9,720 bases of DNA, from contig DASROJ010000306.1 of assembly GCA_035646975.1 (NCBI GenBank), forward strand, positions 1 to 9,720. Reading direction: 5' to 3'. The DNA comes from DASROJ01 sp035646975. Its GTDB lineage: Bacteria > Acidobacteriota > Polarisedimenticolia > JACPZX01 > DASXTC01. Both the position numbers and the translations under genes were made by a program. The notes under the pieces were generated by a model, which saw only the letters and a program-made list of their open reading frames with translations, had not been told where the DNA came from and did not search any database. This document shows, one piece after another, positions 1-6,418 of this stretch (the stretch's first letter is position 1; each line of letters starts with the position of its first letter).

Positions 1-1
1 C

Positions 2-1432
2 ACGATCTCCCACTACTCGGACACATTTCTGACAGGCAAGCACGACTTCAAGTACGGGGTCGAATTCGAGCGGTCGCACGTTCGGAGCCAGTATGGTTAT
101 CCAGGCGGCGCCTATTACTATGACAACGCTACGTACGGGTACTCTTATGCCTATCTCGGATACAGCTACGACCTCAAGGCGGTCAATACCCGCGCCAGCG
201 CCTTTGTTCAGGACTCAAGGCAGGTAAACGACCGGTTCACCATCAACCCGGGCGTCCGGGTTGATTTCAATCGGGGCTCGGTGCCGGGCAGCGCCAACAT
301 TTTCCGCACGGTTCCCGTGGCTCCAAGAGTCGGCTTCACCTTCGATCTGACCGGCAAGAAGACGACGGTGTTGAAGGCGCACTATGGACGATACTTCGAG
401 GCACTGTTCGGAAACTACTTTGAGCCGCTGACACCTGGAGCCTACTCACAGAAAGACACCTACTTCATTCCGACCGGAACACCCTTCGATCACAATAACC
501 CAGACCCCGCGCTTCTGGTCAGATCCGAGGTGCCCAAGCAGGTTGTGATCGACCGGGGTCTCAAGCAGCCGCAGATGGATCAGTTCATCATCGGGCTTGA
601 CCACGATCTGGGACACGACTTCGCCCTGACAGGCACCCTGATCTACCGAAAGAACAGGAACTTCATCGAGACCGTCAGCAAGAACGGCGATTTCACCAAG
701 GTAAAGGGGTTTGACCCGATCACCAGCAAGCCGGTCACCCTGTTCGATCAAGGCAACATCAACGACACGCTGATCATCACCAACCCGGACGGGATTGATC
801 GAGATTACCGGGCTGTGATGCTGACGGCCACGAAGCGATTCAATAAACGCTGGCAGCTCATCGCCTCCTACGTGCGCTCGCGCGCGGCGGGGAACATCGA
901 CAACGTCGATTTCAACACCTCGACCTCCAACAACAACAGCGGGCAGAACGGCGGTGTGGGGGCGTTTCTCGACACGCCGAATTCTCTGGTCAACGCGAAG
1001 GGCCGTTTGACCAACGACCCGACCAACCAGTGGAAGATCCAGGGCACCTATGTCATCCCGAAGATCGAGGTGAAAGTGTCGGGCAATTACACCTGGGTCA
1101 CGGGCCCCACCTGGACGCGAGTGTCGAGCTGCCTGGACCAGGACCCCGATCCGAATGTCACGGACTGTTTCAACTTCAATCAGGGGACCGTCCGCTATTT
1201 CGCGGAGCCTCGTGGCAGCCAGCGCCTCGACGCGAACAACAACTTCGACTTTCGCGCTGAGAAGTACTTCAAGTTCAATGGGACCGAGCTGGGGGTCTAC
1301 GCCGACATCTTCAACGTCTTCAACAAGGGAGAAGACACGGCGGTCAACATCCGGGATGGATCGTCCTTCGGAGACACGCGCAGCTTCTCCGCTCCACGTC
1401 AATGGAGGTTCGGGCTCAGGTACAGCTGGTAG
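2..1432 (+). CDS. TonB-dependent receptor, Oar-like, C-terminal part (5' truncated by window edge)
   Basis: This is the C-terminal 476 residues of an outer-membrane TonB-dependent receptor; the frame is open to the left edge, so the N-terminal carboxypeptidase-regulatory-like and plug domains expected of this family are outside the window. What is seen: alternating amphipathic beta-strand segments with Asn/Gly/Asp-rich loops, a strand reading FVQDSRQVNDRFTINPGVR, and a strand APRVGFTFDLTGKKTTVLKA followed by a YGRYFEA turn. Near the end are FDFRAEKYF and GVYADIFNVFNKGED, and the C-terminus FGLRYSW ends in an aromatic residue as outer-membrane barrels do. These strands are typical of the Oar/SusC-unlike receptors abundant in Acidobacteriota. 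Two cysteines (codons at 1130 and 1166) sit in one predicted extracellular loop and could form a disulfide. A Tyr-rich loop lies at 92-169. Full-length relatives are about 1000-1200 residues. The substrate cannot be told from this part. It is convergent with the HEPN gene, 13 bases apart. Confidence 0.9.
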   Translation, partial: TISHYSDTFLTGKHDFKYGVEFERSHVRSQYGYPGGAYYYDNATYGYSYAYLGYSYDLKAVNTRASAFVQDSRQVNDRFTINPGVRVDFNRGSVPGSANIFRTVPVAPRVGFTFDLTGKKTTVLKAHYGRYFEALFGNYFEPLTPGAYSQKDTYFIPTGTPFDHNNPDPALLVRSEVPKQVVIDRGLKQPQMDQFIIGLDHDLGHDFALTGTLIYRKNRNFIETVSKNGDFTKVKGFDPITSKPVTLFDQGNINDTLIITNPDGIDRDYRAVMLTATKRFNKRWQLIASYVRSRAAGNIDNVDFNTSTSNNNSGQNGGVGAFLDTPNSLVNAKGRLTNDPTNQWKIQGTYVIPKIEVKVSGNYTWVTGPTWTRVSSCLDQDPDPNVTDCFNFNQGTVRYFAEPRGSQRLDANNNFDFRAEKYFKFNGTELGVYADIFNVFNKGEDTAVNIRDGSSFGDTRSFSAPRQWRFGLRYSW

Positions 1433-1445
1433 GGAAGCGCGCGAC

Positions 1446-1913
1446 TCAGGATTGCGGTGAGGGGACGCGGCGACGCGAGACGATGTCGATCGTGAGCTGA
1501 GCCAGCTCGAGGAACCACTCGGCCTCGGCCAGGGCGCGATCGGCGTCGGCCGCGAGGATCTTTTCGATCGGGATGTCCTCGGAGAACTCCACCTGCCGCT
1601 CCCGCGTCAGGTCGAGATAGATGCCGAGGATGCGGTCCTTCTGCGAGGTCACCTCGGGGGGGAGTTTGCTCATGTTCTTCGTGAGCGCTTCTCCCACGTC
1701 GACCCAGCGCGACACCTCGATGCCGATGATCCGGAGCATGCCGCGCATGCAAAGTGTCACGATGTCGCGGGCCTCGCGGATCACGTCGGCGAAGTCGGCC
1801 TCGTGCCTGAGCGCATCGAGGGCGGTGAGCCGGTCGCTGGCGCGCTCGAGAAAGGCTTCCGCCAGTCTGAGGTTGGTCAACGAGATTCTCTCAACCACCG
1901 TGCCGTTTGCCAC
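1446..1913 (-). CDS. HEPN-domain-like small helical protein
   Basis: A 155-residue, all-helical, charged protein. Its layout fits the HEPN (PF05168-like) fold. It has an early helix with LAEAFLERASDRLTALDAL (about residues 18-35) and an FADVIREARDIVTLCMRGML helix (about 41-60). Next comes the hydrophobic turn RIIGIEVSRWVDVGEAL (about 61-77), where HEPN proteins commonly show 'lGiepp..HdVg..L', and then a final long helix with ADRALAEAEWFLELAQLTID (about 124-143). Only one histidine is present (H37) and it is not preceded by Arg at a distance of 4-6 residues, so the catalytic RX4-6H motif of HEPN ribonucleases is absent. No nucleotidyltransferase (MNT) partner gene lies beside it. The start is GTG at 1913, chosen because GGAGG lies 4 bases upstream and a good promoter about 30 bases upstream. 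Function is unknown; a binding or scaffold role is more likely than RNase activity. Membership in HEPN is a judgement from pattern, not from a search. Confidence 0.65.
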   Translation of the reverse strand: MANGTVVERISLTNLRLAEAFLERASDRLTALDALRHEADFADVIREARDIVTLCMRGMLRIIGIEVSRWVDVGEALTKNMSKLPPEVTSQKDRILGIYLDLTRERQVEFSEDIPIEKILAADADRALAEAEWFLELAQLTIDIVSRRRVPSPQS

Positions 1914-1917
1914 TGGA

Positions 1918-1922
1918 CCTCC
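1918..1922 (-). promoter_or_regulatory. Ribosome binding site of the HEPN-like gene
   Basis: On the minus strand GGAGG lies 4 bases before the GTG at 1913. It decides the start: the next in-frame GTG (codon 6) would be too far away. It is notable because most other transcription-unit heads in the window have no such sequence. Confidence 0.6.
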
Positions 1923-1945
1923 ACGTCAGGTATGAATCGTTGCAC

Positions 1946-1974
1946 ATTCTAGCAAAATTGGTACCACTGTCCAA
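1946..1974 (-). promoter_or_regulatory. Sigma70-type promoter for the HEPN-like gene
   Basis: On the minus strand there is TTGGAC (1969-1974), a 17-base spacer, and TAGAAT (1946-1951), five of six bases matching TATAAT. TGC directly before the -10 makes an extended -10. An A/T tract (1973-1983, reading AATATTTTTTT on this strand) sits just upstream of the -35, in the position of an UP element. The expected transcript start is near 1939, giving a leader of about 25 bases with a good ribosome binding site. It is the best-looking promoter in the window. Confidence 0.6.
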
Positions 1975-1983
1975 AAAAATATT

Positions 1984-2009
1984 GCGCACAAACGCGCACT
2001 GGTCACTGG
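1984..2009. repeat. Short direct repeats in the HEPN/permease divergent region
   Basis: GCGCAC occurs at 1984-1989 and again at 1994-1999, exactly 10 bp (one helical turn) apart. CACTGG occurs at 1997-2002 and 2004-2009. The cluster lies 10-35 bp upstream of the HEPN-gene -35 and about 75-100 bp upstream of the permease ATG, so it is well placed for a regulator acting on either gene. The repeats are only six bases long and could be chance in GC-rich DNA; no known operator is recognised. Confidence 0.3.
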
Positions 2010-2067
2010 CTTGAATCGCCTGCACCGCAAGGCTTTGACGCGCAAGGGCGGCTTACCCCTGCGTGGG

Positions 2068-2076
2068 TGGTAAGAT
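2068..2076 (+). promoter_or_regulatory. Extended -10 directly upstream of the KimA-like permease
   Basis: TGGTAAGAT (TGN plus TAAGAT, four of six bases matching TATAAT) ends 8 bases before the ATG at 2085. No convincing -35 lies 16-18 bases upstream, as is common for extended -10 promoters. A start 7-8 bases downstream would put the transcript 5' end at or next to the ATG. No Shine-Dalgarno sequence is seen in the right place (the GGTGG at 2066-2070 is 14 bases away), which fits a leaderless message. This is inference from sequence. Confidence 0.4.
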
Positions 2077-2084
2077 TTCTCTCG

Positions 2085-4127
2085 ATGGAAGCCACTCGCC
2101 CTCCAATTCCTGCAGTCGAGCCGGTCCCGCCGCCAGATCCCCCGGTCAGAGGTCTGCGGCGACTGTTCAGGGTGCTGGTCGGCGCCCCGCGTAACCCGCT
2201 GGATCCACGCATCTTTCACAAGATCAGCCTGGCGGCTTTCTTCGCCTGGATCGGTCTGGGGGTCGACGGGCTGTCGTCGTCTGCCTACGGTCCCGAGGAG
2301 GCCTTCCGCGCCCTGGGCGACTACCAGCACCTCGCCATCCTGCTCGCCCTCATGATGACGGTGACCATCGCCATCATCTCGGCCTCCTACTCGCAGATCA
2401 TCGAGAACTTCCCGACGGGGGGCGGCGGCTATCTGGTGGCCACCAAGCTGCTCGGTCCGGCCGCCGGTGTCGTCTCGGGCTGCGCGCTGGTGATCGATTA
2501 CGTCCTGACAATTTCCGTTTCGATTGCCAGCGGCGCCGACGCCACATTCAGCATCCTGGGGCCCGAGCTGCGCTCCTACAAGCTTGCTGCCTGCTTCGCC
2601 GCGCTGGCCCTGATGATTATCCTGAACATGCGGGGCGTGAAGGAATCGGTCACGGTGCTGATGCCGATCTTCCTGGCGTTCCTGGTCACGCACGCGCTGG
2701 TCATTCTGGTGGGCATCTTCGGCCACCTCGGCAACTTCTCCATCACGATCAACCGCGCGGTGGAGGAGGCCCATACCGGCGTCGCCGCGCTGGGAGCGTG
2801 GGGATTGTTCTTCGTCTTCATGCGCGCCTACGCGCTGGGCGGCGGCACCTACACGGGGATCGAAGCGGTCAGCAACGGGCTGGGCATCCTCAAAGAGCCA
2901 CGCGTCGCCACCGGCAAGAGGACGATGCTGTACATGGCCGTCTCTCTTTCCTTCGTGGCGGGCGGCATCCTGGTCTGTTACCTGCTGACCGGCGTCACGT
3001 ACCACGAAGGCAAGACGCTCAACGCGGTGCTGCTGGAGACGGTGGCCGGTGGGTGGACGCTGGCCGGCTTGCCGATCGGAGCGGGATGGGTCTACGTCGG
3101 TCTGCTGTCGACGACGGCGCTGCTGTTCGCCGCGGCACAGACGGGGTTTCTCGGTGGTCCCGGCGTGCTGTCCAGCATGGCGATCGACGCCTGGGTGCCC
3201 AAGCGGTTCGCCCTGATCAGCGAGCGTCTCGTGGTGAAGAACGGCATCCTGCTGATGGGTGTCGGCGCCGGTCTGATGCTGCTGTACAGCCACGCTTCGG
3301 TTCACATCCTGGTCGTGATGTACAGCATCAACGTGTTTCTCACCTTCAGCCTGTCACAGGCCGCCATGTGCCGGCACTGGGTGCATGAACGGGCCGGAGG
3401 CCGGCGGTGGAAAGGCGGCCTGGCCATCAACGGCATCGGCCTGACACTGACCGTCTGCATCCTCTTGATCACGGCAACGCTGAAATTCACGGAAGGGGCC
3501 TGGGTCACGCTGACGATCACCGCCTGCTTCGTGCTGCTGTGCATCCGCATCCGCGGCCACTACACGCACATTCGGCAAATGCTCAAGCGGCTCGACGAGG
3601 ACCTGATGACCATCCCTCTGGCCGACGGGGCGCCGGACGCCGTGGCCCACGCCAGTCCCATGGACAAGAACGCTCCCACCGCGGTGATGCTGGTGAGCGG
3701 GTACTCGGGCCTCGGGCTGCACTCGTTCCTGGCGCTGCACGCGTTGTTCCCCGGCCAATTCAAGAACATCCTGTTCATCTCGGTGGGAGTGATCGATTCG
3801 GGCAATTTCAAGGGGGTGCAGGAGATCGAAAACCTGGACAACAGCACGCACGCGATACTGGAGCAGTACGTCACCTACGCCCGCTCGCTGGGGTTCAACG
3901 CCGACTCGAGATACTCGCTCGGCACGCTGATGGTGCCCGAGATGCGCAACCTGTGCGCGAAGGTGAGACAGGAGTTCCCCCACTCGATCTTCTTCGCGGG
4001 ACGGCTGATCTTTCGCGAGGAGAAGTTCTATCACCGCTGGCTGCACAACCAGTCATCCGCAACGCTGCAGCGGCGGCTCCAGTTCGACGGGATTCCGTTC
4101 GTCATCCTGCCGATCCGCGTGCTCTGA
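2085..4127 (+). CDS. APC-superfamily permease, KimA/KUP-like proton:potassium symporter
   Basis: An inner-membrane permease of 680 residues likely importing K+ with protons. Twelve hydrophobic segments can be laid out from about residue 46 to 489, followed by a cytosolic domain of about 190 residues (500-680). In KimA this domain is Usp-like, and here its PTAVMLVSGYSGLGLHSF start is compatible. The motif GVDGLSSSAYGPEE (D61, Y68), DYVLTISVS (D138, Y139, T142, S146) and TYTGIEA (T257, E260) keep the spacing of the K+-binding residues reported for Bacillus subtilis KimA (D36, Y43, D117, Y118, T121, S125, T230, E233; from memory). The first 20 residues contain nine prolines, an extension before TM1. 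ATG at 2085 is preferred to the in-frame GTG at 2067 because an extended -10 overlaps the latter. It is divergent from the HEPN gene and convergent with kbl (20 bases). B. subtilis kimA is controlled by a c-di-AMP riboswitch; none is visible here. An amino-acid permease is the alternative. Confidence 0.8.
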   Translation: MEATRPPIPAVEPVPPPDPPVRGLRRLFRVLVGAPRNPLDPRIFHKISLAAFFAWIGLGVDGLSSSAYGPEEAFRALGDYQHLAILLALMMTVTIAIISASYSQIIENFPTGGGGYLVATKLLGPAAGVVSGCALVIDYVLTISVSIASGADATFSILGPELRSYKLAACFAALALMIILNMRGVKESVTVLMPIFLAFLVTHALVILVGIFGHLGNFSITINRAVEEAHTGVAALGAWGLFFVFMRAYALGGGTYTGIEAVSNGLGILKEPRVATGKRTMLYMAVSLSFVAGGILVCYLLTGVTYHEGKTLNAVLLETVAGGWTLAGLPIGAGWVYVGLLSTTALLFAAAQTGFLGGPGVLSSMAIDAWVPKRFALISERLVVKNGILLMGVGAGLMLLYSHASVHILVVMYSINVFLTFSLSQAAMCRHWVHERAGGRRWKGGLAINGIGLTLTVCILLITATLKFTEGAWVTLTITACFVLLCIRIRGHYTHIRQMLKRLDEDLMTIPLADGAPDAVAHASPMDKNAPTAVMLVSGYSGLGLHSFLALHALFPGQFKNILFISVGVIDSGNFKGVQEIENLDNSTHAILEQYVTYARSLGFNADSRYSLGTLMVPEMRNLCAKVRQEFPHSIFFAGRLIFREEKFYHRWLHNQSSATLQRRLQFDGIPFVILPIRVL

Positions 4128-4147
4128 GCCACGCGAACGGCGGGGCG

Positions 4148-5338
4148 TCAGCCCAGGATGCCCAGCTCCCGGCCGACCTTCTTCATGGCGGCCACGGCGA
4201 AGTCGAGATCATCGCGCGAGTGCGCCGCGGAGATCTGGCAACGGATTCGCGCCTGCCCCTGGGGGACCACCGGGTATCCGAACCCGGTCACGAAGACCTT
4301 CTCTTCGAGCAACCGCTCGCTCATCCTGATGGCGAACGACGTCTCGCCGAGGATGACCGGCACGATCGGCGTCGGGCCCGGCAGCGGCTTGAACCCCGCC
4401 TCGACGATCATCTCGCGGAATTGCTTCGTGTTGTCGTGCAGCTTCTTCACCAGCTCGGGACGCGCCTCGAGCTGCTCGACTGCCGCGAGCGCCGAGCCGG
4501 CCACCGTGGGGGGCAGGGCGTTGGAGAACAGCTGCGGACGCGAGCGCTGCGTGAGGTAGTCGCATACCGCAGCCGGGCCGGCCGTGAACCCGCCCGCCGC
4601 GCCGCCGAGCGCCTTGCCCAGCGTCGAGGTGACGATGTCGATGCGGCCATGCAGCCCGAAGTGCTCGGGGGTGCCGCGCCCCGTGGCTCCCATCACGCCG
4701 GTGCCGTGCGAGTCGTCCACCGCCACCACGGCGTCGTACCTGCCGGCCAGCTCGACGATGTCGGGCAGGCGGGCGAGGTCTCCTTCCATCGAGAAGACCC
4801 CATCGGTGAAGATGAACCGATGACGCGCGCTCATCGACGCCTTGAGATGCTCTTCGAGGGCGGACATGTCGGAATGCTTGTAGACCTTGCGGTTGGATCG
4901 GGTGGCCCTCACGCCGTCGATGACGCTGGCATGGTTCAGCTCGTCGGAGATGATGACGTCTTCTTCGCCCAGAAGGGTCGGCGTGAGACCGGTGTTGGCG
5001 GTCCAGCACGAGACGTAGGTGAGGGCGGCCTCCGTGCCGAGAAACGACGCGAGCTTTCTTTCGAGACTCTGGTGAACGTCGAACGTCCCGCAGATGAAGC
5101 GTACCGAAGCGGTGCCCGCGCCCACCCGATCGAGCGTCCGCTTGCCCGCCTCGACGACCGCTGGGTCGGCGGCCAGGCCGAGGTAGTTGTTCGAGGAAAG
5201 CACCAGCACGCGCCCGCGCCCCGCCATCTCCACCCATGGAGCCTGCGGGCTGGTCAGCGTGTTGAGCCGTTTGTAGACCCCCTGAGTCTTGAAGCCGTCG
5301 AGCTCCGCCTGAAGCCGCCGCACGAACGATTCATTCAT
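4148..5338 (-). CDS. kbl: Glycine C-acetyltransferase (2-amino-3-ketobutyrate CoA ligase)
   Basis: A PLP-dependent alpha-oxoamine synthase that cleaves 2-amino-3-ketobutyrate with CoA into glycine and acetyl-CoA, the second step of threonine breakdown, in the cytosol. The 396 residues match the usual length (398 in E. coli). The PLP site is complete: LNHASVIDG with H136, VDDSHGTG with D208 (pyridine nitrogen) and H211, and TSTLGKALGG with the Schiff-base lysine K242. All are offset by a constant two residues from E. coli Kbl (H138, D210, H213, K244, from memory). The N-terminal SSNNYLGLA and the RFICGT region are also typical. AONS/KBL relatives such as BioF share the fold, but the tdh gene directly upstream makes Kbl the secure call. 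The start ATG lies 2 bases after the tdh stop, with GGTGA 6 bases upstream inside the tdh end, indicating coupled translation. Gene order is tdh then kbl, the reverse of E. coli kbl-tdh. Confidence 0.95.
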   Translation of the reverse strand: MNESFVRRLQAELDGFKTQGVYKRLNTLTSPQAPWVEMAGRGRVLVLSSNNYLGLAADPAVVEAGKRTLDRVGAGTASVRFICGTFDVHQSLERKLASFLGTEAALTYVSCWTANTGLTPTLLGEEDVIISDELNHASVIDGVRATRSNRKVYKHSDMSALEEHLKASMSARHRFIFTDGVFSMEGDLARLPDIVELAGRYDAVVAVDDSHGTGVMGATGRGTPEHFGLHGRIDIVTSTLGKALGGAAGGFTAGPAAVCDYLTQRSRPQLFSNALPPTVAGSALAAVEQLEARPELVKKLHDNTKQFREMIVEAGFKPLPGPTPIVPVILGETSFAIRMSERLLEEKVFVTGFGYPVVPQGQARIRCQISAAHSRDDLDFAVAAMKKVGRELGILG

Positions 5339-5340
5339 CG

Positions 5341-6375
5341 TCAGTCACCGTCCAGTGAGAGGATCACCTTGCCCGCGCCCGCGTGGATCGCCTCCATCGC
5401 CTTGTCGTACTCGCCGATGCCGAAGCGGTGCGTGATGACGGGTGTGGGGTCGAGCAGTCCCGCGCGAAGATAGGAGCGCATCGCGTACCAGGTCTCGAAC
5501 ATGCGCCGCCCGATGATTCCCTTGATGGTGACTCCCTTGAATATCACGTCGCGCGAAATATTGATCGGCACCTCTTCGTCCGGCAATCCGAGCAGGCAGA
5601 CCGTCCCGCCGTCCCGGACCACCTTGAGCCCGCCGCGCAGCGCGCGCGGGTGGCCCGACATCTCGAGCACCACGTCGGCGCCGAGACCGTCGGTCTGCGC
5701 GCGCACGATGCTTTCCATGTCGTCCGAGGCGGGGTTGATAGTGACGTGCGCGCCCATCCGGCGTGCCAGCTCGAGACGGGCCGGCTGCACCTCCGAGGCG
5801 AAGATGCGGCTGGCCCCCGAGGCCTTCGCGATTCCGATGCAGAACAGTCCGATCGGCCCGCACCCCGTCACCAGGACGCTGCGCCCGCGAACATCCGCCG
5901 ACATCACGGTGTGAAACGCGTTTCCGAGCGGGTCGTGCAGGGCCGCGACATCCAGCGTGATCTCGGGGTCGACCTTCCAGACATTGGTGGCGGGCATCAC
6001 GATGTATTCGGCGAACGCGCCGTCGATGTCCACGCCGATGATCCGGACGTTGCGACAGATATGCGCGTTGCCGGTGCGGCACTGCATGCAGAACCCGCAC
6101 GCGATGTGCCCCTCGGCCGTCACGACATCGCCGGCGGCAAGACCCACGACCTCGGCGCCGACCTCCTGGACCGCTCCGGCGAACTCGTGGCCGATGATGA
6201 CGGGGGGCTTGAGCCGGCCGGCCGCCCAGGCATTCCATGCGTAGATGTGCGCGTCGGTCCCGCAGAGCCCCACACGCTTCACCTTGATCAACACGTCGCG
6301 CGGACCCGGACGTGGAGCGGGGACCTCCTTGAGCACAAGACCTTTGCCGGGACGTTCCTTGACGAGGGCTCTCAT
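5341..6375 (-). CDS. tdh: L-threonine 3-dehydrogenase (zinc, NAD-dependent)
   Basis: Oxidises L-threonine to 2-amino-3-ketobutyrate with NAD+, feeding Kbl encoded just downstream. It is a 344-residue medium-chain zinc dehydrogenase (E. coli Tdh 341). Visible: the catalytic zinc ligands C38, H63 and E64 (GLCGTDAHIY, GHEFAG), the T40/H43 relay pair, and the structural zinc cysteines C93, C96, C99 and C107 (CGFCMQCRTGNAHIC). Also present are HDPLGNAFHT at 147-156 and the Rossmann loop GCGPIG at 171-176. Nearly all these residues have the same numbers as in E. coli Tdh. The start aligns with the conserved MKALxK-type N-terminus (MRALVKERPG), so it is well supported. No Shine-Dalgarno sequence precedes the ATG; a candidate promoter lies in the 39-base gap behind the antiporter gene. 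Confidence 0.96.
   Translation of the reverse strand: MRALVKERPGKGLVLKEVPAPRPGPRDVLIKVKRVGLCGTDAHIYAWNAWAAGRLKPPVIIGHEFAGAVQEVGAEVVGLAAGDVVTAEGHIACGFCMQCRTGNAHICRNVRIIGVDIDGAFAEYIVMPATNVWKVDPEITLDVAALHDPLGNAFHTVMSADVRGRSVLVTGCGPIGLFCIGIAKASGASRIFASEVQPARLELARRMGAHVTINPASDDMESIVRAQTDGLGADVVLEMSGHPRALRGGLKVVRDGGTVCLLGLPDEEVPINISRDVIFKGVTIKGIIGRRMFETWYAMRSYLRAGLLDPTPVITHRFGIGEYDKAMEAIHAGAGKVILSLDGD
5345..5349 (-). promoter_or_regulatory. Ribosome binding site of kbl inside the 3' end of tdh
   Basis: GGTGA on the minus strand ends 6 bases before the kbl ATG (5338) and lies within the last codons of tdh. With a 2-base intergenic gap this supports re-initiation or coupled translation of the two enzymes. 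Confidence 0.5.
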
Positions 6376-6388
6376 GGCGAGTGGCGCG

Positions 6389-6418
6389 AGTGTACAGCGG
6401 TGCTCAAGAGTGGGTCAA
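6389..6418 (-). promoter_or_regulatory. Candidate promoter of the tdh-kbl operon
   Basis: On the minus strand TTGACC (6413-6418, five of six bases matching TTGACA) is followed by an 18-base spacer and TACACT (6389-6394, four of six matching TATAAT). The -35 overlaps the stop codon of the antiporter gene. The expected start is near 6382, about 7 bases before the tdh ATG, so the leader would be too short for a ribosome binding site, and none is seen. It would allow tdh-kbl to be expressed apart from the antiporter. Confidence 0.45.

Noticed and set aside
446..1402. Minus-strand open frame (318 codons) antisense to the TonB receptor
   Set aside because: No recognisable domain; the plus-strand frame has clear outer-membrane barrel strands and continues to the window edge.
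1914..2084. c-di-AMP (ydaO-type) riboswitch before the KimA-like gene
   Set aside because: The region is short, lacks the expected multi-helix conserved core, and the predicted transcript start is next to the ATG, leaving no room for a leader RNA.
1926..3305. Long minus-strand open frame (459 codons) antisense to the KimA-like gene
   Set aside because: Its translation is rich in Arg, Gln, Asp and His with no domain or hydrophobic core, typical of an antisense shadow in GC-rich DNA; the plus-strand permease has clear family motifs.
3407..5473. Long plus-strand open frame (688 codons) crossing the permease end, kbl and the tdh end
   Set aside because: It spans three well-supported genes on both strands and its protein is low-complexity Arg/Ala/Gly/Asp without motifs. 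It arises from absence of stops in GC-rich sequence.
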